Assembly (NCBI GenBank): GCA_037976565.1
Contig: CP137672.1
Location: forward strand, 24,769,134 to 24,833,133
DNA length: 64,000 nucleotides
Direction of reading: 5' to 3'
Origin: Mesocentrotus franciscanus
Lineage: Eukaryota > Echinodermata > Echinoidea > Camarodonta > Strongylocentrotidae
Positions 35,991 to 46,702 of this stretch are shown here, in pieces; positions within the stretch are counted from its first letter, which is position 1, and each line of letters opens with the position of its first letter. The notes under the pieces are model-generated. The model was not told where the DNA came from and did no database searches. It was given only the letters and a program-made list of their open reading frames with translations. A program made the position numbers and the translations under genes.

Positions 35991-36250
35991 TACTTCTCTC
36001 TCTTGCATTGTTTTTCTTCCTCTCTTGTTTGCCCCCCTCCTTCTCTTGCTCTGTCTCTGCATTTCTCTCTCTCTCTCTTTCTATACTCTTTACCCTATCT
36101 CTCTCTCTCTCTTTGTGCCTCCTCTACCTCTTTTGCCATGCCTCACTCTTATTTTCTTTCCTGTCTCTCGCTGCCTCTGCCCTTCTCTTTTTCTTCTCTC
36201 TCACCCTTCCTTTCCCGCCTCTGGTTCTCGTTCTCCTCTATGATGTCTTG
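35990..36250 (+). repeat. CT-rich tract of the inner Helentron-like element
   Basis: A pyrimidine-rich stretch (CTCTCTCTCTCTTTCTATAC and similar) ending CGCCTCTGGTTCTCGTTCTC. It matches the tract at 38340-38600 in the outer element, so it belongs to the repeat family rather than to a gene. Long Leu/Ser/Phe frames here are artefacts. Confidence 0.85.
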
Positions 36251-37867
36251 TAATGTTCTTTAATTTTCTATAGCTCTACCCTTTGCTCTTTTTATTCTTA
36301 TTTCACCCCTACCATGTTTACCATGGAGAGAAACACGAATTGAAACACATTAGTAAACGGCGCTTTGGGATACCTGGTGATCCCAATTTTTTTAAATTTG
36401 GATAAAGAATGAGTCGGAGATATGATTTCATGTCTCATTTGGCCCTTAAGTATATCGTGACATCATCATAACGGCCTTGAAACTCAAAAAGAATTTTCTT
36501 ATTATGACGTCAGCATATTAATGGAAATTTGATTGTATCTCTGTAAATATTGATCGATTTTCTTCCAAATTTCGATATGTTGTAGCTGTGACAATCCTAA
36601 ACAAGATCAGCGTTCACCAGATTTAAAGACAGACCACCTAATTCGTCCTCATGACGAATTACTTTTCTAGTTTATTTTTATTTCATCCGTACACTTTTTT
36701 GTGTAAACGTTTACTCGAAATCGACATGGTCAATTTCCTTCGAATTTCTGTCAGTCATCAGGCCCTATAATATCAAGTTCTAGTAACTTTCTCAAGGTCA
36801 TGGGGTCATCGTGACGTCATCCAGGCGCCATTTTGTAAACATCAGGTCATTATCTTATCTCGATAACGAGTCATCAAAAATCAACCATATTTGGTATACA
36901 TCAATTTTAGGTCAAAGGTCAACAAAAATGTCGACAAAATCCGCGTGCGCACCTCGACGCGCGCATACGCGCGCATCAAAATTTCAAAATGCTCCAATTC
37001 GTCCCAAATTTTGTTTGCACACGTTTCAGGCCATTTTAAGCATTTTCAAAATTTGCGCGCGCACTTATACGCGCGCGTTTTCGCGCGTATTGGCATTTTA
37101 CAACATCAAATCACCAAATTTTTCTGTCATCATATTTGGCACATTTTTCCAAGCATTTTGATACCTTGTTTAACTTTTTCTGACCAGTAATAACGCAATG
37201 AGCGTCCGTCAAAGTATAACAGCACCCGCGGACCGCGCTATCTCTATCCACAATACATAGGCAAAAACATGCCTATACAAAACTCATTGTAACTCTTCAG
37301 AATGGATGGATACCCCAATTTTTTTCATATTTGGATAGATTATGAGTCGGAGATATGATTTCATGTCTCATTTGACCCTCAATCAACTCATGACGTCATC
37401 ATATCGGCCTCCGAACTCAAAATTTCAATTTGCATATTATGACGTCAGCATATTTTTGGAAAATTGATTGTATCTCTGTAAATATTGATCGATTTTCTTC
37501 CAAATTTTGATATGTTCTAGCTGAGACAATTCTCTACAAATGCAGTCACCACGATTTTTCATTTTGACAAAGGCATCATGACGTATTTTTGGGATTAAAG
37601 GAGGCATGTCAATTTTTCACATTTTGCGTGTATTCTCTATGGGACATGACTTTTTCCTAAACTGGATTCTACATTCCGTCTTTCGCGAGCAATATCTCCG
37701 TCGTTTTAGCTTTGTTTTCGCTGAGCTTCGAGTATGTTGTAGCTGAGACAATAAGCTATCGTAAGTGTGCCCTTTATTTTTCGATCAGATGCCGGGATCA
37801 AGCTCATATTTCACTTGCAAAGTGGGATTTGAGAATTCCATTTTCCGTTCACGTGTAATGTCTATGT

Positions 37868-37940
37868 GGATTATTTTGGTATAGTGGTCATAGCACTTGC
37901 CTCCCATTCCGGCGACCCAAGTTCGATTCCTGGTGGGTCA
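37868..37940 (+). other. tRNA-Gly(CCC)-like sequence inside a repeat
   Basis: Contains TGGTATAGTGGTCATAGCAC (box A type) and GTTCGATTCC (box B), with an anticodon-like CCTCCCATTCC. T-arm pairing is fair, but the acceptor ends do not pair. A second, worse copy sits at 33756-33834, so it is a module of the element rather than a tRNA gene. Confidence 0.6.
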
Positions 37941-38819
37941 TTTTTTTTTTTTTGCCGTCGTTTTAAATTTGATTTTATGATCTTCTTCGACTATTATAAC
38001 ATATTATCATATATAATCACAAACAATGTAATAAAATGCCTAATTTTGCGTGTTATATCTATGGGAGAAGAATGTCAATCGTTTGAGTACAACCCTATGG
38101 GAAATCTGATTCCTTGTCGTGTATTAAACCTATAGGGTTAATCTCCCAAGTCTGTTGGAATATATCAAATCATCCCATTTTCATGATGTTTAGTCTCCTT
38201 CCCAGACGTTTATACTTTCCAGTAATTCAGCCCAGGTATATGCAATCTTTACGTCTCTCCCGCGGACATAGAATTGTTTACATGTCTATAACTTCTCTCT
38301 TTCTCTATAATATAGTAAATATTCAATTCTATTTATGCTGGAAATATTAAAAGCATCGTTCTCCATTGCATCTCTTTCTCTTGCTCTCTGTTGCTCTGTT
38401 TCCCCCTCTCTTGATCTGCCCTCTATCCTTCTCTTGCTCTCTCATTGCATCTCTCTCTCTACTCTTTCACTCTCTCCCTATCTCTGTCTCCCTCTCTTGC
38501 TCTGCCTAGCTCCCTCTGTCTCTGCCTCTCATTGTATACTCTCTCACCCTCTCCCTTTCCCGGCCTCTGGTTCTCGTTCTCCCTCCGATATCTATTGTAA
38601 TTTTCTTTAATTTCCTCTAGCTCTTCATTTTGCCCTTTGTATTCTTATTTCACCCCTACCATGTCCTCTCTCCTTCAAAGTGTATGCATTCTGATTCCTC
38701 TTTCTTCCCTCGGTCCAGCTCATGTATTTTTACATGTCAATAACTCGTCTCCCTCTCTCCTTCTCTATATCTATATTTTCATTAAATTTCATTATGATCA
38801 TGATTTTGATCATAATCTT

Positions 38820-39010
38820 TCTCAATATTTTGTTCATCAGTTAAGTTATCACTTCAGTTCAGGTCACAGTTCAATCTATCAGTTCATTCATCAGTTCATC
38901 AGTTTAGCTCATCAATTCAGTTCATTTCACATCAGTTCAATCTATCAGTTCATCAGTACTTCATTCATCAGTTCATATCTTAATACATCATTTTACATTA
39001 ACATCATTAA
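38820..39010 (+). repeat. CAGTTCATCA minisatellite
   Basis: Irregular tandem repeats of ATCAGTTCATC and close variants, in the outer Helentron-like element just before its 3' end. Confidence 0.75.
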
Positions 39011-39289
39011 ATTGGATCATTGAATTGAAGATTAGCATGATCATAAGAATTAAAGACAGATCACCTAATTCGTCCTGATGACGAATTACTTTTCTAGTTT
39101 TTAATTAAACTTGTTTTGTATCTCATGTTTATTCTATGTATATTTCTCTATGTATTGGGTGCCCCATTAATCAAGCCTCGGCTTTTAGGGGCACCCTACC
39201 CATTTATAATGTTTTAATAATTTTCATACATGCATGATTTGTATATTGATTTTTTTTATTTTAAATGGTTTAATAAAACGAAACGAATT

Positions 39290-39990
39290 TGATACCATAT
39301 GGCGAGAAGCTCTCTGGAAATGTTTGAAAATTAATGCAACAAAATGCAAAGTCATGACAGAGGATCAACAAGATATTTCACTTAACAACACCAACATTGA
39401 GAAATGGATAAATTTGTCTTTGCACAGTTCCTTCCATAGAAGATGACGTGAAAAGACGAACAAGACTGGCTGCTTAGGCATTTGGAAGGCTGAAAAGTGC
39501 CATGTGGTCCAACCGAGATATTTTATAGGAGACTCAAAGTTAGGATCTACAGAGCCCTTATCCTCCTTATTGCCACATATGGAGCAGAATCCTGGACTCT
39601 CCGATAATCAGATAGAAATAAGCTTGAGGTATTTGAAATAAAGTGTCTCCGGATCATCCTTGGAGATCACCTAATGGATAAGATAAGGAAGGAAGAGATC
39701 AGGCAGAGGCTGGACATCCCAAGCACCATATGCGAATAAATTTCCAAACGTCGCTTGAAATGGTTTGGCCATGTTGTACGCATGCTGCCTCACCGCCTAC
39801 CATACCAAGCATATCAGAATGACTTTAATGCACGCAGATCTCGGGGACGCCCTCCAACGAGATGGAAGGTCCAAGTTCGGTGAGATGTGGGACTACCCAC
39901 ACAAGAGGCAGAGCAACAAGCCCAGGACAGATCAGAATGGACCATGATTTTTCGTAGGGGAGCAAGGGACACACCGTCCTATGCACCTAA
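39290..39990 (+). mobile_element. LINE C-terminal fragment, heavily decayed
   Basis: Fragments in shifting frames: CLKINATKCKVMTEDQQDIS, then IYRALILLIATYGAESW-like text and RRLKWFGHVVRM followed by an R-rich RSRGRPPTRW segment. The order matches the thumb and C-terminal region of LINE reverse transcriptases. Several stops, no catalytic box. Confidence 0.7.
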
Positions 39991-40626
39991 GTCAAAGTCA
40001 TAATATATATACATATAATAGAGATATCATGGTTTAGTGGATAAGAATCCGGACTATGGATAACAAGGTTTGTTCTCCTATGAGCCATTTTTCAAAAGAG
40101 ATTTTTTGTTAAAGTAGAGGAAGCGATACAAAACATTTAGAAGCCTTTTACAAAATATTTAGTCGTTAATGTACATTTATAGTAATAACTTTTTGTGTAA
40201 TCAGCATGTTCAGTCAGATTAAGTAGTATGTCATTGGCATGTGTAGACATCTCGAAAGGTGATCCACAAGGTCATTGATATTGCAGTAGGATTATTTCTG
40301 ACATTCTTTGCGATCGTGTCAATCATTACAGAAAAATCGAATATCTGAAAAGGAGAACGATCGAATGTACTCTGATCCTATAGAATGGTATAGAAACTGT
40401 AAACCTTTTAAGGTAAAATCCATTTTGATCAAGGCAATGAAATCCTGATTCCTCAAAGAAATACGACCCCATCCTAAAATTTGTATAGCACTTTCCTCCT
40501 AGACAGGAATAACTTGAAAGGAACATCGTGACTCCATGATATGCTGCAGAAAATTTGAATGATCACTATCCCCGTACATCTATCTATTCACTGTGTCATC
40601 TTTTTATCTTGATTTCTTTCCAAGAG

Positions 40627-40947
40627 CAAATGAAGCCGCATACCTTGTCAATGGGAGCAACTTTCTGGAAGGTAAAGTACTGTTTTAGTCCAACGGGCAA
40701 AGAGGATCTGTTTGTGGCGAGTCGTGGGAGATGGTCGACGCTGACGTTGCCTGCAGAAGTCTAGGATTTGGCCATGCACATAGCATTTCCACGTCTACCA
40801 TATCGGATGGAGTCTCTGAGGACGTCACAATAGGTCCTCTACATTGCATCGGGAACAAGTCAAACGTTTTCGACTGTCCGGGAGCAGAGAACCGATCTAA
40901 TGACACCTGCAACGGTTCAGGGAATGCCAGAGTGGTATGTTCTGGGG
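40627..40947 (+). pseudogene. Copy 3 SRCR4 exon with an in-frame TAG
   Basis: A 321-base phase 1-1 exon. It reads EAAYLVNGSNFLEGKVLF, a TAG at 40686-40688, then SNGQRGSVCGESWEMVDADV, ACRSLGFGHAH, HCIGNKSNVFDCPG and VVCSGG. The stop replaces a position that is Tyr in copy 1 SRCR4. The rest is undamaged and all domain Cys are kept. Acceptor AAGAG and donor GTAGGTAT. Confidence 0.88.
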
Positions 40948-41480
40948 GTAGGTATTTTCAATCATGCTAAGTTCAGGTAATGCAATGGATACACGCTTGT
41001 TTAGTTTGGTCTCATATTGCACTATTTTCATTAAAAAATCCTCTTTAAAATAATTTACATTCGGTTTATGATATCCGACGTATTCTTATTTGGATACGAA
41101 ACTCCAAAAATCTGCTACAATTGCTCAGTTTTGTCCATGCCTATATCTTACTTCATAACTATCCTATAGAGTTTCATGCGCTTACACTTTTTAGTAATGG
41201 TTATTCCCGCACGCCTTGATTTGTTTGGTGTTATCAACGTCAAAATTTATGAAATTCTATCGCCATCTTATTATACATTCAGAATCAATCAAAAACACAC
41301 TAAAGGAATGTTTCATTCGATAATAGCGATGCTTCTATTTCGGAGATATTAACTCATGAACATGATTTTTTTCTTCTCTCTCTTTCTCGTGATAGTGTTA
41401 TAAGACATTTAATTTGACCATGAAAGAAAATAAAAGAATATAGAAACCAAATATGATACATACTCTTTCTTTGATTATAG

Positions 41481-41528
41481 ATAATTTCTGTGCAGCAGGT
41501 GTATGTAGAATTGGACCAGATGGCATAG
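41481..41528 (+). CDS. Copy 3 Cys-rich linker exon 1
   Basis: A 48-base exon encoding NFCAAGVCRIGPDGI, with acceptor GATTATAG, donor GTAATATT and phase 1 on both sides. Length, phase and Cys spacing equal linker exon 1 of copies 1 and 2. It lies 533 bases after SRCR4, close to the 524 in copy 1. It is the last recognisable part of copy 3. Confidence 0.72.
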   Translation: MISVQQVYVELDQMA

Positions 41529-42880
41529 GTAATATTCATGCGTCCTATTCAACAGCATGATCTGTATTTGCTTTTGAAATCATATCTATGACAACTTAAG
41601 TTGTTAACATACAAGATATGAACAGTAATCTATGATAATAAACATATGCTAAGATACTTGAATATCGAAACAAATGTCTGTTTAAGGAATAGATCATCAT
41701 AAAGGCAGGGTATTCTACTGACAAAACCTCAGATTTATTTATACTGCCATGTGCAGCTCATAATGTCACAATGTGTTGACAGCCAAGTTCCACAATGCCC
41801 CACTAACTGGATGACGCGCGTGTGATGATGCTTGGGTTCAGGAACAGAAAATTCATCTAATGATGGCGCAATTGAAATTCATCACAGCAGTGGTAGCGAT
41901 CATGGTTTCATACCATGCCTATAAAGGACAATTTTAGTAATTGATAACCTATAGAACTGCCTATCGAAGGCATATGTTCGGATTATGTTCGGAAATTTCA
42001 ACAGGCGACGCACGATGCTTTCGAAATAGTTTTCTTGTCTACCGGTTTCCAGATGTAAATACATGATGGCATCATAAAACATCTAACAGCATTGTTCTGA
42101 ATATGAGTTATCTAATCTGTTTTCCCCTTTCTCTCTCACTCTCTCTCTCCCCTGATATTTTGATTTTGGTTACTATGGTACTGGCAAACGTGTTAATAAT
42201 GTTATGATCTAAATATATTTGATCATGAATATGATAATAAATTGGTTTGATATTAGTTACATATCTACGGGAAATATGGTATTTCTTAAAGAGCATGTTA
42301 TTGGTTAAGAAGCTATCACGTGACACTCAACATGTTCTTATGTGTGCACGAGCGTTCAACATAACTTCTCTTTTTTACAAAAGCGATATAGACTGCATTC
42401 TCTCCCTGCTTGTATCCATTGTTTTCATTGTCATAGCTGCGCGTATCGGACGCGTAGCCATCGGATTGTTGGCGAAAAGTTAGGCCCGGAGCAAGGCATG
42501 GATGGGATCGCACATAACATAATTTGGTATAATAAATATGTTGTAGAATTACGAGTGTGGGGTGTGTGGATTGTGAATGAAGATTAAAAAGCGTGTTCAC
42601 TGATCACACAACATAACTCTATTTTTTTTGCTTGAAATCAAAGTCGACAGTTTTAACAAATAAAAACTTTTTCACCGCTCAGTTATAGACAAAATATAAC
42701 AAATATTTGTAATCGAATGTTTTTTCGATTGGGTTTCCTTCCCTCTTTCGACGCCTTTGTCTTAGTAGTAAACCACACTGCGTTTGGTAGACGTATGCTA
42801 GACGTATGAATAGATGAATCCATTTGAAACTATGCCTCAATTATGAATGCCTGTTACACACGACGCGTCATTTCAAGTTT
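41529..42880. other. No further copy 3 exons recognised
   Basis: I looked for linker 2, N-cap and LRR motifs on the plus strand and saw none. The sequence is AT-rich with a CTCTC stretch at about 42125-42150. It may be the truncation point of copy 3. Confidence 0.45.
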
Positions 42881-42883
42881 GTT

Positions 42884-43160
42884 ACACTATGAACATGACG
42901 GACAAAGAAAGAGGACAAAATATATAGTTCCTCACTTCCTCATTCTACCCTCAACAATTGCTGTGGTAGACAAAGGAACATCCCTTCACTGATATTATGT
43001 AAAATAAGTAGAACAGGTGAATATGCATGTGACACCTGTTCTACACATTTTTACATAATAGCAGTGAAGGGATGTTCCTTTGTCTACCACAGCAATTGTT
43101 GAGGGTAGAATGAGGAACTGTATATTTTGTCCTTTTCATTGTCCGTCATGTTCATAGTGT
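42884..43160. mobile_element. Foldback element with about 135-base arms
   Basis: The arms are almost perfect inverted repeats: ACACTATGAACATGACGG against CCGTCATGTTCATAGTGT at the ends, and TGGTAGACAAAGGAACATCC against its complement inside. The centre is near 43022. No coding potential. Both halves should pair into one long hairpin. Confidence 0.88.
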
Positions 43161-43250
43161 TAATACCTGCGCCAATAATTCACCTGAGTGCAACAAACAC
43201 ATACGCCGGTGATACAATGCAATGTGTTAAAGGGAATGAACCTCTCGACT

Positions 43251-43835
43251 AGGAGGCTGTTCACACCGGCAGAGATAGCGCGGTCTAGCGCGCGCTAGAC
43301 CGCGCTATCTCTGCGGTGTGGAAGGTACAACGTCGTTTCGGTCCGCCCAACAGCGAGCCACGGCGAGCCAAAACGGCGTGCCACTGGACCACCTCTTGGG
43401 GTGGTCCACGAGAGATAGCGCGGTCTAGCGCTCGCTAGACCGCGTTATCTCTGCCGGTGTGAACCCGAGCTACGATAGCACGCCGGAAGTCATCGTTTTA
43501 CACGGGGGAATTTTATACTCATTCTATTAAAGTCCCTCTTGTGTGAAAATATGCATCAACTCAACTACGGGTTCGTAATAGCGCGCGAAATCTTTGACCG
43601 CTCTGACCTCATGACGTCACGCGTCATGGCAACAGGACCTCTCAAAAAAGGGGGTGCTACGATAGACCGCGCTATCTCACTGCGGTGTGAATCCGGCGAA
43701 TGCCAATAGGCGGACCGTGGGTCGCGCTACGATAGCGCGATCCACGGTCCGCCCACCTCTCGCGGTGTGAACAGCCTCAAGGAGGCTGTTCACACCGCAA
43801 GAGGCTATCTCTGCCGGTCTGAACAGCCTCATGGT
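43251..43835. mobile_element. Nested GC-rich palindromes (foldback/MITE cluster)
   Basis: The end motif AGGCTGTTCACACCG and its complement CGGTGTGAACAGCCT recur. Between them are several perfect palindromes such as GATAGCGCGGTCTAGCGCGC with its mirror, at 43275-43315, 43410-43455 and 43720-43750. Strongly GC-rich against an AT-rich background. Probably a foldback element with internal duplications. Confidence 0.8.
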
Positions 43836-44339
43836 TACCTTACAGGGTCTGCTTTAGATGACAGTCTCAAACAATCTGCATCATTGCGACAATTTAAGTT
43901 GAAATATAAAAAATATCTTAGCAATCCTAAATAGTCATTTTCAATTTAAAAAAATAATAATTATTATGTTTCAAATCGCAATTATGTTTTTCATCGGGTC
44001 AATTTAATCTAATTATGAAACCAGACATTTGAAGGGAGAGTCCAGCCTGAGGATGGGATTACTCTGCCTTCACTTGGCTACACACATTCTAGGAAGAAGA
44101 CAACTTTAGACTGATTTGCAGTTTGCTCGACATTTATTCCGCTCCGAAACTAGGAGTCCTTTTCCTCAAAACATGTAAAGTAGGAAAGTCAAAGTAAAAC
44201 AAGTAACATGCATAAAAGCAATAACAAAATCTTATAACCACAATAAAGAGGGTCCACCATAAACAATTCGACAATAATGTATAAACGTGATATGATTCAA
44301 CAATCTTAAGGGTACATGTACCATGAGTGAAACTCAAAA

Positions 44340-44830
44340 TTGTAGGGATCTCCGGTCACGTGATCAGCGGAGGGATAGTAACTCCTTCCGATCACCCCAG
44401 GTCCCTGGGGTTTACGTGACCTGCCGGTAGGATAGTATCTCCTACGGATGATCCCCACAACTTTTCAATACTCACAAAATCATCAATGCATAAATAACAT
44501 AGTTATGGAAACACTATATTTGTGGGATCTCGAGTCACGCGATCAGCGGAAGGATAGTAATTCCTCCGATCACCCCAGGTCCCTGGGGTTTACGTGACCT
44601 GCCGGTAGGATAGTATCTCCTACGGATGATCCCCACAACTTTTCAATACTCACAAAATCATCAATGCATAAATAACATAGTTATGGAAACACTATATTTG
44701 TGGGGTCTCGAGTCACGCGATCAGCGGAAGGGTAGTAACTCCTCCGATCACCCCAGATACCTGGGGTTTACGTGACCCACCGACAGGATAGTATCTCCTG
44801 CAGTATCCCCAATGTTATCCCGGTGCTACT
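44340..44830. repeat. Three direct repeats of about 179 bases
   Basis: Units start near 44342, 44521 and 44700. Each has CACGCGATCAGCGG-type sequence, GGATAGTAACTCCT, ACCCCAGGTCCCTGGGG and CTACGGATGATCCCC. The last unit is cut short. A related phrase (CAGGATAGTAACTCCTGG) occurs at 46328-46350, so the repeats may be terminal sequences of the tyrosine-recombinase element. Confidence 0.85.
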
Positions 44831-45509
44831 ATACCAGCGCATATATAAGAAGTGGTGATAATCGGAACCAACCATGGAATAATCACGAGTAAAAGAAATC
44901 CTCCACCCACATTTTTTTTTTTTTTGTGTGGGGTTGGGCGTGGTTTGCCATGGTTGCTTCCTTACCATCTATGGACCCATGCTGTTTAACTAACTATTAT
45001 CATGTATTTATCATGGATTCAATCCGTAACATATTGTAATCTTATGTTATTATTCCTGCTGCTAGCCAGACAGTGATAGAGGCGAAAACCCGACAATATT
45101 GCCATTGTGGCTTAGTTTAACGAGCAAAATAATTATATTTCCTTTGTCGGGGAACATTCCCCTATGGCCCACTTTGTAGTTCTGAGGCTACTGTGCGACC
45201 GAGTGGCTCTGACTCCACCCTCTGCTAGCTTAACAATTATGTACGACGTATACTAGTACATCAAAATCAATCATTAATTTAAATATGGTTCTAGTTTGTC
45301 AGCAATTAAATAAGTTTCAAGTTTAATGTGAATCCCAAAATGAAGGCGTATATATCTGAATATGTAACTCACGTTACAACACGCTGTTCCTCAACTTTTT
45401 GTGTTATAATAATTCCATTGTCACATCGAACCCAGTCTGTCCGAGATTCCACAAGGCTCATTAATAGCCGAATTAGTGTTATTGTCCCGTTTCCGTGGAT
45501 GTAAATGTT

Positions 45510-46166
45510 CTATTCATGTGTACCCAAGCCCGAGTCTATTCCTTCTTGGAAGTTATCGATGAGAGCGTCGGATCCTCTGTCGGACAGGTGTACCCCATCT
45601 CTTAAAAATAAACTGTGATTGGATGGATCCAACTGATGAGCAATAACTGACGCATTCGGCAGCCGGGCTATTAATCTCCTCGCGTACTTGTTGAGCGATT
45701 TCCTGACCCCATCCATGGCGTCTTGTGATGTTCGATGACCACGACTGCTATGATAGAATAGGCGTGGGATGATGGTCGACCAGGCGATGTGCGTACGAGG
45801 CATGGCTGTCCGAAGGGTTTGAAGAGCCATATCGATCGCGATTCTGCATTGGCAGGCATCATTCAGGCCCAAGTTATTTGTTCCCAGATGCACGATTACT
45901 AGCGCAGGTGCTCGTTGGTTGTATCTCAACCTGTTCTCCACCAGGCGCGGAAGGTCTTGTAACGTCGCTCCTCCCTGACCGTGCCATTGGACCGTCCCTC
46001 TTGCTCTTCCCAGATCTTGGCGGTTGAGCATGCTCGCCCTCTGCTTGGCACGTCTGACCAAGCTGTCGCCTACGATCCAGATCCTGTCGCCGGTTGTCTC
46101 TGAAACAGGATGGAAAAAACTCCCCAAAGTAATGTGTTCTATATTCATATTCATATCATCATACAC
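45510..46166 (-). CDS. SGNH/GDSL-type hydrolase of the mobile element
   Basis: A 218-codon open frame with all catalytic blocks. Block I is WIVGDSLVRRAKQRA (Ser nucleophile in GDS), block II has the Gly of GQGGATLQDL, block III is HLGTNNLG (Asn), and block V is DGVHLSDRGSDAL (Asp and His of the triad). The family hydrolyses esters. In retrotransposons its role is unknown, possibly lipid or membrane interaction. The first about 25 codons are a doubtful start; a CTGTTTCAG acceptor just before the conserved part suggests splicing from upstream. No stop interrupts the domain. Confidence 0.88.
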   Translation of the reverse strand: MYDDMNMNIEHITLGSFFHPVSETTGDRIWIVGDSLVRRAKQRASMLNRQDLGRARGTVQWHGQGGATLQDLPRLVENRLRYNQRAPALVIVHLGTNNLGLNDACQCRIAIDMALQTLRTAMPRTHIAWSTIIPRLFYHSSRGHRTSQDAMDGVRKSLNKYARRLIARLPNASVIAHQLDPSNHSLFLRDGVHLSDRGSDALIDNFQEGIDSGLGTHE

Positions 46167-46702
46167 GCGGGCTACTTATTCTCCCACTTATAATTTACTA
46201 TGAAAGTATGTGATAGTAGGTTTCCATTAAAAGGAAAAAAGGAAGGAATGATCGTTCCTCTGTGTTACATGTAAAACCTAGCAGCGATGGGGGTTACGAC
46301 AATATTAATGATTGGGGGAGTCTAATCAGGATAGTAACTCCTGGTTGATCCTCCAGTCCCATTCTGGTTATTAACATGAGCACTTCACATAATTGATCTG
46401 CACGTTGTATACTTTGTGTCGTGTTCAACTTTTTATTGTATTATAACGAATTAGGTTAAATAATTGTGTAGAATTATTACTGCTTTCCCGTTTGCCCGTT
46501 AGTAATTTAACTCCAATTTGTCATGGTGATCTCTATTAATGTAATGTTGTGGCCTTGTTGGGAATTAATTGCATAATTTATGTGGAGCGCGTTGATATCG
46601 TAACATATTATGCTGTATATAAAGTTATCATTATTATTATCCTTATAATTATTATGTTTATGATAACGTTTATTCCTATCAATTTTAAGTTGCACCTGAT
46701 AT

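Larger units (their letters stand above)
32498..36670 (+). mobile_element. Inner Helentron-like element nested in the outer one
   Basis: Same family, but its end repeat has a changed pair: 5' AGGTGGTCTGTC matches 3' GACAGACCACCT (36627-36638), followed by the AATTCGTC hairpin and CTAG (36667-36670). The body (32580-34020) is similar to 36680-38140 of the outer element. It carries a LINE at about 34029-35990. No Rep/helicase was found. Confidence 0.65.
32414..39097 (+). mobile_element. Outer Helentron-like element, split by a second copy
   Basis: The 5' end is AGGTGATCTGTC, directly followed by its own reverse complement. The 3' end (39054-39097) has GACAGATCACCT, then a hairpin (AATTCGTC / GACGAATT), then CTAG followed by T. 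That arrangement, a 5' terminal repeat matching an internal 3' repeat followed by a hairpin and CTRR, fits Helentron/Helitron2 elements. The element occupies 32414-32497 and 36671-39097, about 2.5 kb without the nested insertion. No helicase or Rep domain, so non-autonomous. Confidence 0.65.
27006..41528 (+). pseudogene. Copy 3: inverted, decayed SRCR-receptor gene
   Basis: Plus-strand relics in the expected order: signal peptide (27006), SRCR1 with frameshift (28994), second half of SRCR2 (30330), SRCR4 with a TAG (40627) and linker exon 1 (41481). SRCR3 is missing, and I find no linker 2, N-cap or LRR exon downstream. Large transposon insertions separate the pieces. It is oriented opposite to copies 1 and 2, diverging head-to-head from copy 1 with about 6.8 kb between the first exons. 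Confidence 0.78.

Noticed and set aside
35935..36263. Overlapping Leu/Ser-rich frames
   Set aside because: CT-rich tract of a repeat; all three frames stay open, as expected of a pyrimidine run.
37868..37940. tRNA-Gly gene
   Set aside because: Acceptor ends do not pair and a second copy lies in a related repeat.
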